Assembly: GCA_017555905.1 (NCBI GenBank) | Contig: JAFZFP010000018.1 | Location: 56,738-120,737, forward strand | Origin: Alistipes sp. | Lineage (GTDB): Bacteria; Bacteroidota; Bacteroidia; Bacteroidales; Rikenellaceae | Reading direction: 5' to 3' | Length of the DNA stretch: 64,000 nucleotides | Part shown: piece after piece, positions 56,029 through 64,000 of the stretch | Layout: the number at the start of each line of letters is the position of its first letter | Position numbering within the stretch: the first letter of the stretch is position 1 | Program-made: the position numbers and the translations under genes | Notes under the pieces: generated by a model | What the model saw: the letters and a program-made list of their open reading frames with translations, nothing else | Told to the model about the DNA's origin: nothing | Database searches by the model: none

Positions 56029-57083
56029 TGGAGATTCTACAGCATATATGGGGCTCGACACCTGAGGGTGAGGGCATCATACTCTACACTATGCGCAATA
56101 GCCGTGGCTCGGAGGTACAACTCTGCAACATCGGTGCTTCGATCGTGAGTGTGAAGTTTGCCGATCGTCAAGGTAACATTGACGATGTTGCTTTGGGCTA
56201 TAAGGATGCCTTGAGTTATATCGGTGATGGTGCAGCAAGTGGCAAGAGCGTAGGCCGTGTGGCTGGTCGCATCGCACGTGGCTATATGGTTGTTGATGGT
56301 GTGGAGTACCGTTTGGAGGTAAACAATGGTCCTAACCACCTTCACGGTGGCTCTAAGGGCTTTGCTAACCGCTATTGGGAGGGTCGTGTAGAGACCAACC
56401 GCGTGGTATTCTCATACATTGCCGAGGATATGGAGCAGGGCTACCCTGGAGAGTTGGTTGTCGAGGCGGTCTACGACTTCGACGACGAGGACAACCTCGA
56501 AATTACATACCTCGCAAAGAGCAATAAGACCACCGTGGTAAACCTCACCAACCACCTCTACTGGAACCTCCACGGCGAGGGCTCGGACAAGACAATCCTC
56601 GACCATGAGTTGCGTCTCAACTGCTCTCAGGTGTTGGAGATGGATACAGTGCAGATTCCTACGGGCAAACTACTCGATGTGAAGGGCACTGCCCTCGACT
56701 TTACCGAGTGGCGAGAGTTTGGCAAGGAGATCGATTCGGAGTTCAACAACATACGCACCTACAGAGGTTACGACCACTGCTTTGCCGTGGATGGCTGGCA
56801 GAAGAATATCCTCAAGGAGGTAGGCGAGTTGCGTTGTCAGGCTACAGGTCGCAAGGTGACAATCCTTTCGTCTCAACCAGCAGCCGTACTCTATACGGGT
56901 AACTGGTTGGCTGGTGGATGTCCTCTGACCAAGTCGGACAAGTACTACAAGGATTATGCAGGTGTGGCTATTGAGTGTCAGGGATATAGCGATGCTGTAA
57001 ACCACCCACACTTCCCCTCTATAGAACTCAAAGCCGACGAGTTGTACTGCCAAAAGATAGTATTCCGTCTCGGCACATTTTAA
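56028..57083 (+). CDS. galM: Aldose 1-epimerase (mutarotase)
   Basis: 351 residues, no signal peptide, cytoplasmic. The substrate motif NNGPNHLHGG (about 95-104), NLTNHLYWNL with the acid His (about 170-180), and the base Glu in GVAIECQGYSDAVNHP near the end. It interconverts alpha and beta hexoses such as galactose or glucose. The last gene of the trpS operon. It contains the only CATG tetranucleotide I found in the window (56604). Confidence 0.95.
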   Translation: MEILQHIWGSTPEGEGIILYTMRNSRGSEVQLCNIGASIVSVKFADRQGNIDDVALGYKDALSYIGDGAASGKSVGRVAGRIARGYMVVDGVEYRLEVNNGPNHLHGGSKGFANRYWEGRVETNRVVFSYIAEDMEQGYPGELVVEAVYDFDDEDNLEITYLAKSNKTTVVNLTNHLYWNLHGEGSDKTILDHELRLNCSQVLEMDTVQIPTGKLLDVKGTALDFTEWREFGKEIDSEFNNIRTYRGYDHCFAVDGWQKNILKEVGELRCQATGRKVTILSSQPAAVLYTGNWLAGGCPLTKSDKYYKDYAGVAIECQGYSDAVNHPHFPSIELKADELYCQKIVFRLGTF

Positions 57084-57108
57084 CCCTTAGAACGATACTA
57101 AAATGGAT

Positions 57109-57160
57109 AAAAAGGCGAAAACATATAATACATCAATTGTATTATAGTTTCGCCTTTTTT
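57109..57160 (+). terminator. Intrinsic terminator of the trpS-galM operon
   Basis: A two-part stem: the outer AAAAAGGCGAAA with TTTCGCCTTTTT and the inner ATAATAC with GTATTAT, then a T-run. Confidence 0.9.
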
Positions 57161-57184
57161 GTCTTCCTAAAACCTACAACTAAG

Positions 57185-59086
57185 ATGAAAAAAGCGTTAA
57201 TTGCTACCATAGCAACCCTACTCTTTGTAGGCTGTGTAACGGATCCTACGGGTCAGCCACAGAGCGAGTCTACGCCACAGAGTAAGATTGTCAATCCGTC
57301 GGCAACACCCGCAGAGGGACTCCTTTTGGTGCGCCTTGCCGAGGGGGCTACACTGCCCTCCTTCAGCGATGTCGCAGGCATAGCCATCGAGGCAGAGTTG
57401 CTCATCCCTCGCTCAGCCAATAGAGAGTACTCTTCGTTAGACAACTGGTATATACTTCGCTTCGACAAGAGTGCCGATGTAAAGGCTGTTGCATCGCGCA
57501 TCGCCTCAAACAAGGCTATCGACAGAGTAGAGTATGACGTAGAGATGAAACGTCCAGAATACCAGAGTTTCGGCACTATTGCGGGCCGTCCAGAGCCTAC
57601 ACGTGCCGTGGAGTACCCATTTAACGACCCTGAGTTGCCCTATCAGTGGCACTACCACAACGACGCTTCGTTGAGCGACGATGCTGTGGCTGGCGCAGAT
57701 ATTAACGCCATCAATGCGTGGAAATACTGCACTGGTGACAACCGTATCGTCGTAGCCGTAGTGGATAGCGGTATTATGTACAACCACCCCGACTTGGAGG
57801 ATAATATGTGGTACAACGAGGCTGAGCATTTCGGCCTTACGGGCGTAGATGACGACAACAACGGCTATGTCGATGACGTCTATGGCTACAACTTCGTGAA
57901 GGACTGGGGTGATATCACTCCTGGCGACCACGGAACACACGTGGCAGGTACTATCTCTGCAGTGAACAACAACGGCTACTCGGGATGTGGCATTGCGGGA
58001 GGTACGGGCAATGGTGATGGTGTGCGACTGATGTCGGTGCAGATTTTCGATGGTAACGACGGTTGCTACGCTCATCAATTGGCCAAGGCTATATGCTATG
58101 CCGCAGATAATGGTGCTGACATTGCCAACAACTCGTGGGCATATCAGCCCTATACCTACAACACCGACAAGGACTACACCGACTGGAATGGTGTCCTGCA
58201 GAAGGCTATCGAATACTTCAAAGCCGAAGGTGGCAAGGATAGTCCTCTGGATGGAGGTCTTATGATTTTTGCTGCGGGCAACGAGTCTTCCCCCGTAGCC
58301 GACTACCCTGGCGCCTACTACAGTAATGTATGTGTGTCGGCAATGGCTCCAAACTTCACCCCAGCCTACTACACCAACTATGGCCCAGGTGTGAACATCT
58401 GCGCCCCAGGTGGCGATGCTACCTATGGTACCATTATGGCTATATCATCTACATCGTTAGACCTCTCAGGTGGCGGATATGAGTATATGCACGGTACTTC
58501 GATGGCAACACCTCACGTAACGGGTTGCGCTGCACTCGGCCTCTCTTACGCTCTAAAGAGGGGGTATCAGTATAGTGTGGATGAGTTCCGCAACATCCTA
58601 CTTACATCTGTCCACGACATCAACCCATATATGGTCGGCTCACGTGAGTACTTCAGCCATAGTTCTGGTAGACTAGAGGAGTTTGAATTGGCACCATACA
58701 AGAATAAACTCGGAACGGGATACATAGATGCTCACCTGCTACTTATGCAGATGGACAACACCCCTTGTCTCTACCTAAGCACAGGTGCTGAGCAGAGCCT
58801 CTCGCTCGACTCGTTCTTCGGCGAAGCATCAAAGACACTTAAGTATGAGGGATGCACAATGAGCAACGATACGCTTGAGACATTGGGTATAACTGAGATG
58901 CCTAAGATTGTGGATGGTATGCTCAAGATTAGTTGCACCAAACCTGGCGTCGGTCGAATCAAGGTTACGGCTATCGTCGGTGGCGACGAGGTAGGTGGCG
59001 ACTACAATATGGGCGGTATGATCGTTGAGCGAGAAATAGAGTTGGTCGTTCGAGGCTCAGTGGCCACGAATGGTGGCTGGTTGTAA
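57185..59086 (+). CDS. Subtilisin-family (S8) serine protease lipoprotein
   Basis: About 633 residues. The ATG at 57185 gives a clean lipoprotein signal (LLFVGC); the frame opens 16 codons earlier, inside the terminator, and was rejected. The catalytic triad is complete: D194 (AVVDSG), H249 (DHGTHVAGT) and S439 (HGTSMATPH). Residues about 30-130 resemble a fervidolysin-type propeptide (YILRFDKSADVKAVASRI). After the protease come about 90 residues of unknown beta-type fold. It is expected to act at the outer surface or in the periplasm. Overlaps the next frame by 17 bases, but the true start of that gene is after the stop. Confidence 0.92.
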   Translation: MKKALIATIATLLFVGCVTDPTGQPQSESTPQSKIVNPSATPAEGLLLVRLAEGATLPSFSDVAGIAIEAELLIPRSANREYSSLDNWYILRFDKSADVKAVASRIASNKAIDRVEYDVEMKRPEYQSFGTIAGRPEPTRAVEYPFNDPELPYQWHYHNDASLSDDAVAGADINAINAWKYCTGDNRIVVAVVDSGIMYNHPDLEDNMWYNEAEHFGLTGVDDDNNGYVDDVYGYNFVKDWGDITPGDHGTHVAGTISAVNNNGYSGCGIAGGTGNGDGVRLMSVQIFDGNDGCYAHQLAKAICYAADNGADIANNSWAYQPYTYNTDKDYTDWNGVLQKAIEYFKAEGGKDSPLDGGLMIFAAGNESSPVADYPGAYYSNVCVSAMAPNFTPAYYTNYGPGVNICAPGGDATYGTIMAISSTSLDLSGGGYEYMHGTSMATPHVTGCAALGLSYALKRGYQYSVDEFRNILLTSVHDINPYMVGSREYFSHSSGRLEEFELAPYKNKLGTGYIDAHLLLMQMDNTPCLYLSTGAEQSLSLDSFFGEASKTLKYEGCTMSNDTLETLGITEMPKIVDGMLKISCTKPGVGRIKVTAIVGGDEVGGDYNMGGMIVEREIELVVRGSVATNGGWL

Positions 59087-59102
59087 ACCCTTAAAACCAT
59101 AT

Positions 59103-60599
59103 ATGACTATGAAGCAATTTATATATACACTTCTTGCTGCTGTAGCACTCTTTAGTGCTTCGTGCGAGCCAGTTATTATCACCGAAAACCATCCAGACCT
59201 ATGTTTCTACTTCGGTAATGTCGCAATAGAGGCCACCGACAACGAGGCAACTCTGGAGATGGCGAAACCTTACGTTACTATAGATGGTGTCAAGGACGAA
59301 AGCGCGACATTCTCAATCTCCTATTGGGAGGCTCTCAACGAAGCAAGCATCAGCAAGATGACCGAGTACACAACGACCGAGTCGGGCAACGTACGTTTCA
59401 CCCTAACAAACCTCAAGGCCGAGACCAAGTACTTTGCATACATCATTGTAGAGTGCAGTTATGGTAGCGAACGTGATGGTTTCGAGTTTGTGACACAAAA
59501 GCATAAGCCCGAGATTTCGACACGTGTAAAGACCAACTTCGATTTGAACAAAGGCCTATTTGCTACGGTAAACCTCAGCGAGATAGAGTATAAAGTGGAT
59601 GGCAAGGATGAGGCTATTGCGTTTGTTAAGTTTGAGTATAAGTACAACAACGGAATGGCCAATAACGAGTGGGTAACTCAGGAGTATGCGGGAAGCAGCA
59701 TCAACGCAGGTCGCCTAACTATAGATATACCTATGCAGGGCCACAAATACCTCGTTGAGCGAGGCACCTACGACTACCGCATTATCTTCGTACCAGAGAA
59801 TAGCGACCTTGAGACACGTAATGTACAGGAGAGAGAGTTCCAAACCTCATACGCCAATATTACATCGGAGTTCTCTGCGCCCATAGTAAGCCTAAAGGAG
59901 AACTATATCGAGGCATCTATTCTCGAGGCAGAGGTGTTCTACGATGGTATTTCTGCCAACGACTACGACTCAGCATCCCCCTTCTACGGCTTTGCCTACA
60001 GAGAAAAGGGCAGCGACGAGTGGGTAATTGTGGAGGCCGAGCGAAAGAGCAATGGCATCACAACAAAGATTGCAAGACGCGATCTTGTGGAGGGTGCTAC
60101 ATACGAGATTAGGGGCCATATCTCAGCAGGTGCTAACAAAACTATATGTACGTCGAATATTGCCGAGGTCACTATCACCTCTAACGACCAGCCTGTGACA
60201 CCCGACCAGCCTATAGTGCCAGAGCCACCAGTGGGTGGCGACACCTCGACAATTGAGGGTGTATGGCATCTTACAACTTGGCGTGGCGTAACCCCATCGT
60301 TTGAGGTATATCTCGACATCACTGCTACGGGAGGAATAACCCTCTACCAGTGTATCGAGAACAGTTATTGGGAGGTATTCCAGAGCGCAGCATCAATCGA
60401 GGATGGCATCATTCAGGGTCTCTATACTGATGGCACAGCGTGGGCAACCTCATACTACCTAACCGTAGATGGCGACGCTATGACGTGGGTGGATAGCAAC
60501 GACCCTACCGACATCTCGATCTACAGTCGCGCAGAACTTCCAGCACAGATGCCAACACAAGGTACCACACGTGCTATGACCTCTACGAAGTTTTTATAG
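59103..60599 (+). CDS. Exported lipoprotein with Fn3-like and lipocalin-like parts
   Basis: About 498 residues. The ATG at 59103 (or 59109) gives the lipobox LFSASC near residue 20. Residues about 25-130 look like a fibronectin-type fold ending LKAETKYFAYIIVECSYG; a similar pattern (EGATYEIRGHISAGA) recurs near 350. A Pro-rich linker (QPVTPDQPIVPEPP) leads to a C-terminal small beta-barrel (EGVWHLTTWRG) like the lipocalin-like domains of Bacteroidales lipoproteins. Function unknown. It lies 16 bases after the S8 protease gene and is probably cotranscribed. Confidence 0.75.
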   Translation: MTMKQFIYTLLAAVALFSASCEPVIITENHPDLCFYFGNVAIEATDNEATLEMAKPYVTIDGVKDESATFSISYWEALNEASISKMTEYTTTESGNVRFTLTNLKAETKYFAYIIVECSYGSERDGFEFVTQKHKPEISTRVKTNFDLNKGLFATVNLSEIEYKVDGKDEAIAFVKFEYKYNNGMANNEWVTQEYAGSSINAGRLTIDIPMQGHKYLVERGTYDYRIIFVPENSDLETRNVQEREFQTSYANITSEFSAPIVSLKENYIEASILEAEVFYDGISANDYDSASPFYGFAYREKGSDEWVIVEAERKSNGITTKIARRDLVEGATYEIRGHISAGANKTICTSNIAEVTITSNDQPVTPDQPIVPEPPVGGDTSTIEGVWHLTTWRGVTPSFEVYLDITATGGITLYQCIENSYWEVFQSAASIEDGIIQGLYTDGTAWATSYYLTVDGDAMTWVDSNDPTDISIYSRAELPAQMPTQGTTRAMTSTKFL

Positions 60600-60618
60600 A
60601 GGACAACTATAAATAAGA

Positions 60619-60658
60619 TGAGGGCGTCCAACAGATTCTGTGGACGCCCTCACTTTTT
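60619..60658. terminator. Bidirectional terminator
   Basis: A perfect 12-bp stem (TGAGGGCGTCCA with TGGACGCCCTCA), then CTTTTT. It lies between convergent genes. Confidence 0.9.
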
Positions 60659-60678
60659 GTATGCTTAACCTTTGAAGG

Positions 60679-62700
60679 TTAGTTCAAAGTTGGAAGGAAT
60701 GAGTAATCCTTACCGTAGTACAAGTGCTGCTCTACGTAGTTTGCTGGGTAGGTAATCTTAACATCAACTACCTCGCCATCCTCGTTAGTTACAAGCTCAT
60801 ACTCTGGGTTTACAAAGCCACCGTAAGGCTCAATATTGAGGGCCTTGTTACGTGCGATAACCTCGTTGTGGAACTCAGGGTTAATCTTAACAGCATAACG
60901 CTCAACAAGTTCCTTACAAGCCTCGTAGTCACCCTCAGACTTGATGCGCTGAACCTCGTAGAGAAGTTCACCGAACAACTCACGGAGACGCTCGAAGTCG
61001 TTTACAACAACATAATGCTTGCCATTCTGCTTAACGATCTCAATCACGTTCTCCTTCTTACCCTGAACGTAGCACCACTCAGCGATAAGCTTGCGGTTAC
61101 GCATATGTGACTCCTCTACGTTCTTGCCTGGCTCGATACGTGAAAGCTGAGTCTGCATACCATTCATAATATACTTGCTGTACTGAGCCCAAGCAACATC
61201 CAAAGTAGGGATAAGACCCAACTCGATGAGTTTAGGATCGCCGAGGTAGTAGAGAGCGAAGAGGTCAGCACGTGCCTCCTCCAAAGTTGAAGAGTAGGTG
61301 CGCAACTCGTTGCCCTTAGTACCTGGAGCCAACTGACCAGAACCGTGACCAAGGCACTCGTGCAAGTCGGTGTGGAGGTCGTCAGAGTACTTACCATAGA
61401 GTCTCATACGCTCGCGATCCTCCTCACGGAGTACGAACTCCTCAGCGAAGCCATTGCCCTGAGCAGCCTTATCGTAAGCGTAGGTGATGTTGTCGATAGT
61501 TACAGACTTAGAGCCGTGCTCCTTACGAATCCAATCGGCATTAGGAAGGTTGATACCGATAGCAGTTGCAGGATAGCAGTCACCACCAAGCATAGCCACT
61601 GTGATAACCTTTGCAGAGACACCTTTAACCTCAGCCTTGCGGTATGCAGGGTTGATAGGTGCGTTATCCTCGAACCACTGAGCATTAGCAGCCATAATCT
61701 CTGTACGGTGGCAAGCCTCCTCGTCGCGGAAGTTTACTACAGACTCCCAAGAAGCCTTACGGCCGAGTGGATCACCATAATCCTCGATAAAGCCATTTAC
61801 TACGTCTACGTTAGACTCAGTATCCTTAACCCAAAGAACATTGTATGTATCGAAATCCTTGAGATCACCAGTGTTGTAGTACTTGATAAGTGCCTCAAGA
61901 ACCTCACGCTGAGTAGGATTAGCAACAGCAGCAGCCTTCTCCAACCAGTAAACAATCTTCTCAATTGCTGGAGAGTACATACCGCCAATCTTCCAAACCT
62001 TCTCTACGATCTTGCCATTCTCGTCGCGCATCAACTTAGAGTTGAGACCGTAAGAGATAGGCTCTGGGTTACCCTCGTCAGCAGCAATCATACCTGCGTA
62101 GAAAGCCTCTACCTCAGCCTGTGTAACACCCTCGTAGTAGTTGTTTGATGAAGAGGTGATAACATCAACGCCAGCAGTCTGGTTGAGACGTGAAGCGTAG
62201 AGCTCAGCGTCGAAGATAATCTGGCAGAGGAAGTCATCCTCAATCTGACGGTTCTCGTCGTTGATATATGCTGCCAACTGCTCGCGGAACCAAGCCTCAG
62301 AGAACTCTGGGGTGAACTTGTCGTTAGAGTAGTGGTGATGGATACCATTAGCGAACCACACCTTCTTCAAGTACTTCTCGAAAGCCTTGAACTCGTCGCC
62401 CTCACGTACCTCAGAGGCAGTGTAGATAGTCTCCAATGTGCGACGTACTGCGAGGTTGTACTTAAAGTTCTGGTCGAAGAGGATGTCACGACCACACTTT
62501 GCTGCCTCAGCAAGGTAGTAGATCATCTCCTTCTCCTGAAGAGGCAACGACTCGAAGCCAGGTACCTCGTAACGAATAACCTTGATATCATCGAAACGAT
62601 CGACAATCCAAGGCTGCTCAGCAGACTCAGTATCCACATTTGTGGTACAAGCCGTAAGTGCAAGAACACTCATAACTGAAAATCCAAATAGTTTGTTCAT
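60679..62700 (-). CDS. Dipeptidyl peptidase III (M49) lipoprotein
   Basis: 673 residues with a lipoprotein signal (VLALTACTT). The M49 zinc motif HECLGH (H447-H452) and the downstream EEARADLFALYYL (third ligand Glu) are intact. This Bacteroidota family removes dipeptides from the N-terminus of short peptides. Some databases mislabel close relatives as dihydrofolate reductase; nothing here supports that. The promoter is at 62765-62734. Confidence 0.92.
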   Translation of the reverse strand: MNKLFGFSVMSVLALTACTTNVDTESAEQPWIVDRFDDIKVIRYEVPGFESLPLQEKEMIYYLAEAAKCGRDILFDQNFKYNLAVRRTLETIYTASEVREGDEFKAFEKYLKKVWFANGIHHHYSNDKFTPEFSEAWFREQLAAYINDENRQIEDDFLCQIIFDAELYASRLNQTAGVDVITSSSNNYYEGVTQAEVEAFYAGMIAADEGNPEPISYGLNSKLMRDENGKIVEKVWKIGGMYSPAIEKIVYWLEKAAAVANPTQREVLEALIKYYNTGDLKDFDTYNVLWVKDTESNVDVVNGFIEDYGDPLGRKASWESVVNFRDEEACHRTEIMAANAQWFEDNAPINPAYRKAEVKGVSAKVITVAMLGGDCYPATAIGINLPNADWIRKEHGSKSVTIDNITYAYDKAAQGNGFAEEFVLREEDRERMRLYGKYSDDLHTDLHECLGHGSGQLAPGTKGNELRTYSSTLEEARADLFALYYLGDPKLIELGLIPTLDVAWAQYSKYIMNGMQTQLSRIEPGKNVEESHMRNRKLIAEWCYVQGKKENVIEIVKQNGKHYVVVNDFERLRELFGELLYEVQRIKSEGDYEACKELVERYAVKINPEFHNEVIARNKALNIEPYGGFVNPEYELVTNEDGEVVDVKITYPANYVEQHLYYGKDYSFLPTLN

Positions 62701-62733
62701 CTTATAAATTTATAAAGGTTTGCAAATTTGGAG

Positions 62734-62765
62734 CAAAAGTACAACTTTATTGCGACATACCCAAA
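62734..62765 (-). promoter_or_regulatory. Promoter of the DPP III gene
   Basis: Minus strand: TTTG at 62765-62762 and TACTTTTG at 62741-62734 with a 20-bp spacer. Confidence 0.7.
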
Positions 62766-62805
62766 TTTTCCATCACCACGAGAGTATTAATTACCTATTT
62801 TTCAT

Positions 62806-62813
62806 TAACTTTG
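62806..62813 (+). promoter_or_regulatory. -7 element of the DUF486 gene
   Basis: TAACTTTG, 69 bases before the ATG at 62882. No clear -33 box is visible. Confidence 0.5.
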
Positions 62814-62881
62814 CGCCTTGCAGAACAAAACCTCTGCACCTATTTATAACAGAAACCGTAATCGTGAAACTCTAAGACAGT

Positions 62882-63250
62882 ATGTTGATCAAAGGAATAT
62901 CTACAATCGCACTGCTCATCTGCTCCAATATCTTTATGACGTTGGCGTGGTATGGCCATATAGCCTTCAAGTCACAACTTCAGCGCTACGGCATCGTAGC
63001 CATCGTACTTATCAGTTGGGGTATCGCCCTCTTTGAGTACTGTTTCCAGGTACCTGCCAACCGCATCGGTAGCGCAGAACTCGGAGGTCCTTTCACCCTT
63101 TGGCAGTTGAAGGTTATCCAGGAGGTTATATCGTTGGTTGTATTCACACTCTTTGCTGTGTTGTTCGTCAAGGGCGACCCCTTGCGCTGGAACCATCTCG
63201 CTGGCTTCGCCTGCTTAGTCTTGGCCGTCTACTTCATCTTTAGGAAGTAA
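62882..63250 (+). CDS. DUF486 (DMT-superfamily-like) membrane protein
   Basis: 122 residues with four membrane helices (about 5-24, 37-55, 78-98 and 103-120). NIFMTLAWYGHI and ALFEYCFQVPANRIG, then FTLWQLKVIQEVISLVVF are diagnostic for DUF486. The function of the family is unknown; it resembles one half of a drug/metabolite transporter. Single gene. Confidence 0.92.
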   Translation: MLIKGISTIALLICSNIFMTLAWYGHIAFKSQLQRYGIVAIVLISWGIALFEYCFQVPANRIGSAELGGPFTLWQLKVIQEVISLVVFTLFAVLFVKGDPLRWNHLAGFACLVLAVYFIFRK

Positions 63251-63264
63251 GAAGGGGACTCTAA

Positions 63265-63306
63265 AAATAGTTGGGACTGTTCGAAATTGTCGAACAGTCC
63301 CTATTT
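63265..63306. terminator. Bidirectional terminator after the DUF486 gene
   Basis: An 11-bp perfect stem (63273-63283 with 63291-63301) extended by AAATAG/CTATTT. Confidence 0.88.
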
Positions 63307-63344
63307 CTTTACACTCTATGCAGTTTGCGCGAAACACTATCAAC

Positions 63345-63375
63345 AAAAAAAGAGAGCATCACTGCTCTCTTTTTT
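63345..63375 (-). terminator. Intrinsic terminator of rplU-rpmA
   Basis: A 13-bp stem (AAAAAAGAGAGCA with TGCTCTCTTTTTT) with a T-run on the minus strand, 22 bases past the rpmA stop. Confidence 0.9.
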
Positions 63376-63396
63376 CTCTGTGCAAGTCGTTATGTC

Positions 63397-63657
63397 TTAC
63401 TCTGCAATAGGTACTACGCTAACGAATGACTTACCAGATGCCTTCTTGCAGAAGCTAACTGTACCGTCAACCAATGCAAAAAGTGTGTGGTCCTTACCCA
63501 TACCCACGTTCTCACCTGGGTTGTGTACTGTGCCTCGCTGACGAACGATAATGTTACCCGCCTTAGCGTACTGACCACCGAAAAGCTTTACACCGAGTCG
63601 CTTGCTCTCTGACTCACGGCCGTTCTTAGAACTACCAACACCTTTTTTGTGTGCCAT
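63397..63657 (-). CDS. rpmA: 50S ribosomal protein L27
   Basis: 86 residues. Starts [18 protein letters not shown] and contains [21 protein letters not shown], the hallmark of L27 (bL27), whose N-terminus reaches the peptidyl transferase centre. No extra N-terminal extension needing cleavage is seen. It follows rplU by 21 bases. Confidence 0.98.
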   Translation of the reverse strand: MAHKKGVGSSKNGRESESKRLGVKLFGGQYAKAGNIIVRQRGTVHNPGENVGMGKDHTLFALVDGTVSFCKKASGKSFVSVVPIAE

Positions 63658-63678
63658 TTCTTACTACGTTTTAAGGGT

Positions 63679-63990
63679 TTAACAATTAATCTCCTCAACG
63701 AGAACCTGCGTCAAGTACTGACGGTGACCGTTGCACTTCTGATAGCCTGTTCTACGCTTCTTCTTGAACACAAGAACCTTATCGTCCTTCAAGTGCTTCA
63801 AGATCTTGCACTTCACTGTAGCGCCTTCTACAACAGGTGCGCCAACCTTAACCTGACCGTCGTTGTCTACAAGCAGGACTTTGTCGAAGCTCAAGGTAGA
63901 GTTTTCCTCTCCCTGGAGACGGTGAACATAGAGCTTACGACCCTTCTCAGCCTTAAACTGCTGACCTGCGATCTCTACTATTACGTACAT
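63679..63990 (-). CDS. rplU: 50S ribosomal protein L21
   Basis: 103 residues, complete, with [20 protein letters not shown] at the start and [19 protein letters not shown] near the end, typical for bL21. It binds 23S rRNA. First gene of the L21-L27 pair; its promoter is beyond the window. Confidence 0.98.
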   Translation of the reverse strand: MYVIVEIAGQQFKAEKGRKLYVHRLQGEENSTLSFDKVLLVDNDGQVKVGAPVVEGATVKCKILKHLKDDKVLVFKKKRRTGYQKCNGHRQYLTQVLVEEINC

Positions 63991-64000
63991 TTAATCTAAA

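Noticed and set aside
57137-57184. Sixteen upstream codons in frame with the S8 protease
   Set aside because: They lie in the terminator of the previous operon and would hide the lipoprotein signal; the ATG at 57185 is the start.
59070-59102. Upstream start of the Fn3/lipocalin-like lipoprotein overlapping the S8 gene
   Set aside because: The signal peptide begins at 59103/59109; the earlier codons are the end of the S8 gene read in another frame.
60679-62700. Dihydrofolate reductase as the function of the M49 gene
   Set aside because: The sequence has the M49 zinc motif HECLGH and EEARAD and is far too long for DHFR; the name is a known mislabel of this family.
1-64000. Search for CRISPR arrays, tRNA or rRNA genes, insertion sequences and phage genes
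   Set aside because: No spaced repeats, cloverleaf-capable segments, transposase or integrase motifs were seen; spacers are too short and the genes are core functions.

Overview
The window is a stretch of core chromosome from a member of the Bacteroidota, most probably order Bacteroidales. The evidence is the -33/-7 promoters of the TTTG / TAnnTTTG type, A/T-rich leaders without Shine-Dalgarno boxes, a fused SecDF, Bacteroidales-typical families (DUF4831, DUF4837, TIGR02757, M49 and S9B peptidases, GH29 fucosidase) and an OxyR with both redox cysteines. I cannot name the genus. I see no rRNA, tRNA, insertion sequence, phage, CRISPR array or integron; all 55 genes look intact except pheT, which is cut by the left edge.

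Layout. 1-5.2 kb: end of pheT, a Pit-type phosphate transporter, and a divergent OmpR-type response regulator/histidine kinase pair. 5.3-9.1 kb: secA and a dCMP deaminase. 9.2-15.6 kb: a sugar nucleotidyltransferase, then the operon degenerate LytM protein-dxr-rseP-radA and a thioredoxin. 15.6-21.2 kb (minus): a tight operon of a short YbbR-like membrane protein-coaE-folP-lolD-TIGR02757-trmN6, followed by a DUF4831 exported protein and an AlkD-like protein. 21.3-27.5 kb (minus): secDF, an alpha-L-fucosidase and lepA. 27.7-32.6 kb: htpG, an AspT/YidE-type transporter and efp. 32.7-39.1 kb (minus): LysM glucosaminidase-unknown protein-DPP IV, then adk-TPM-LemA. 39.2-42.7 kb: thiL, a DUF4837 lipoprotein, a NodB-type deacetylase and ubiX. 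42.7-48.2 kb (minus): the operon rsfS-ftsH-cdsA-psd-perM-riboflavin kinase. 48.5-57.1 kb: oxyR, divergent from trpS-clc-ychF-SIMPL-gltX-galM. 57.2-64 kb: two exported lipoproteins (one an S8 protease), a DPP III lipoprotein, a DUF486 membrane protein, and rpmA/rplU.

Themes. Much of the window serves envelope and secretion biology (SecA, SecDF, RseP, FtsH, CdsA, Psd, LolD, LemA/TPM) and translation (pheT, trpS, gltX, lepA, efp, ychF, rsfS, rpmA, rplU). Exported peptidases (DPP IV, DPP III, S8) and a fucosidase suggest feeding on peptides and host or plant glycans.

The most striking sequence-level signal is not a gene: the tetranucleotide CATG is almost absent. I found one copy in 64 kb where about 250 would be expected by chance, and synonymous codons before ATG are chosen so as not to create it. 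Two regulatory sites also stand out: an exact 11-bp tandem repeat laid out like a Pho box between the phosphate transporter and the two-component system, and a full-consensus sigma-54 promoter with an adjacent inverted repeat before htpG.
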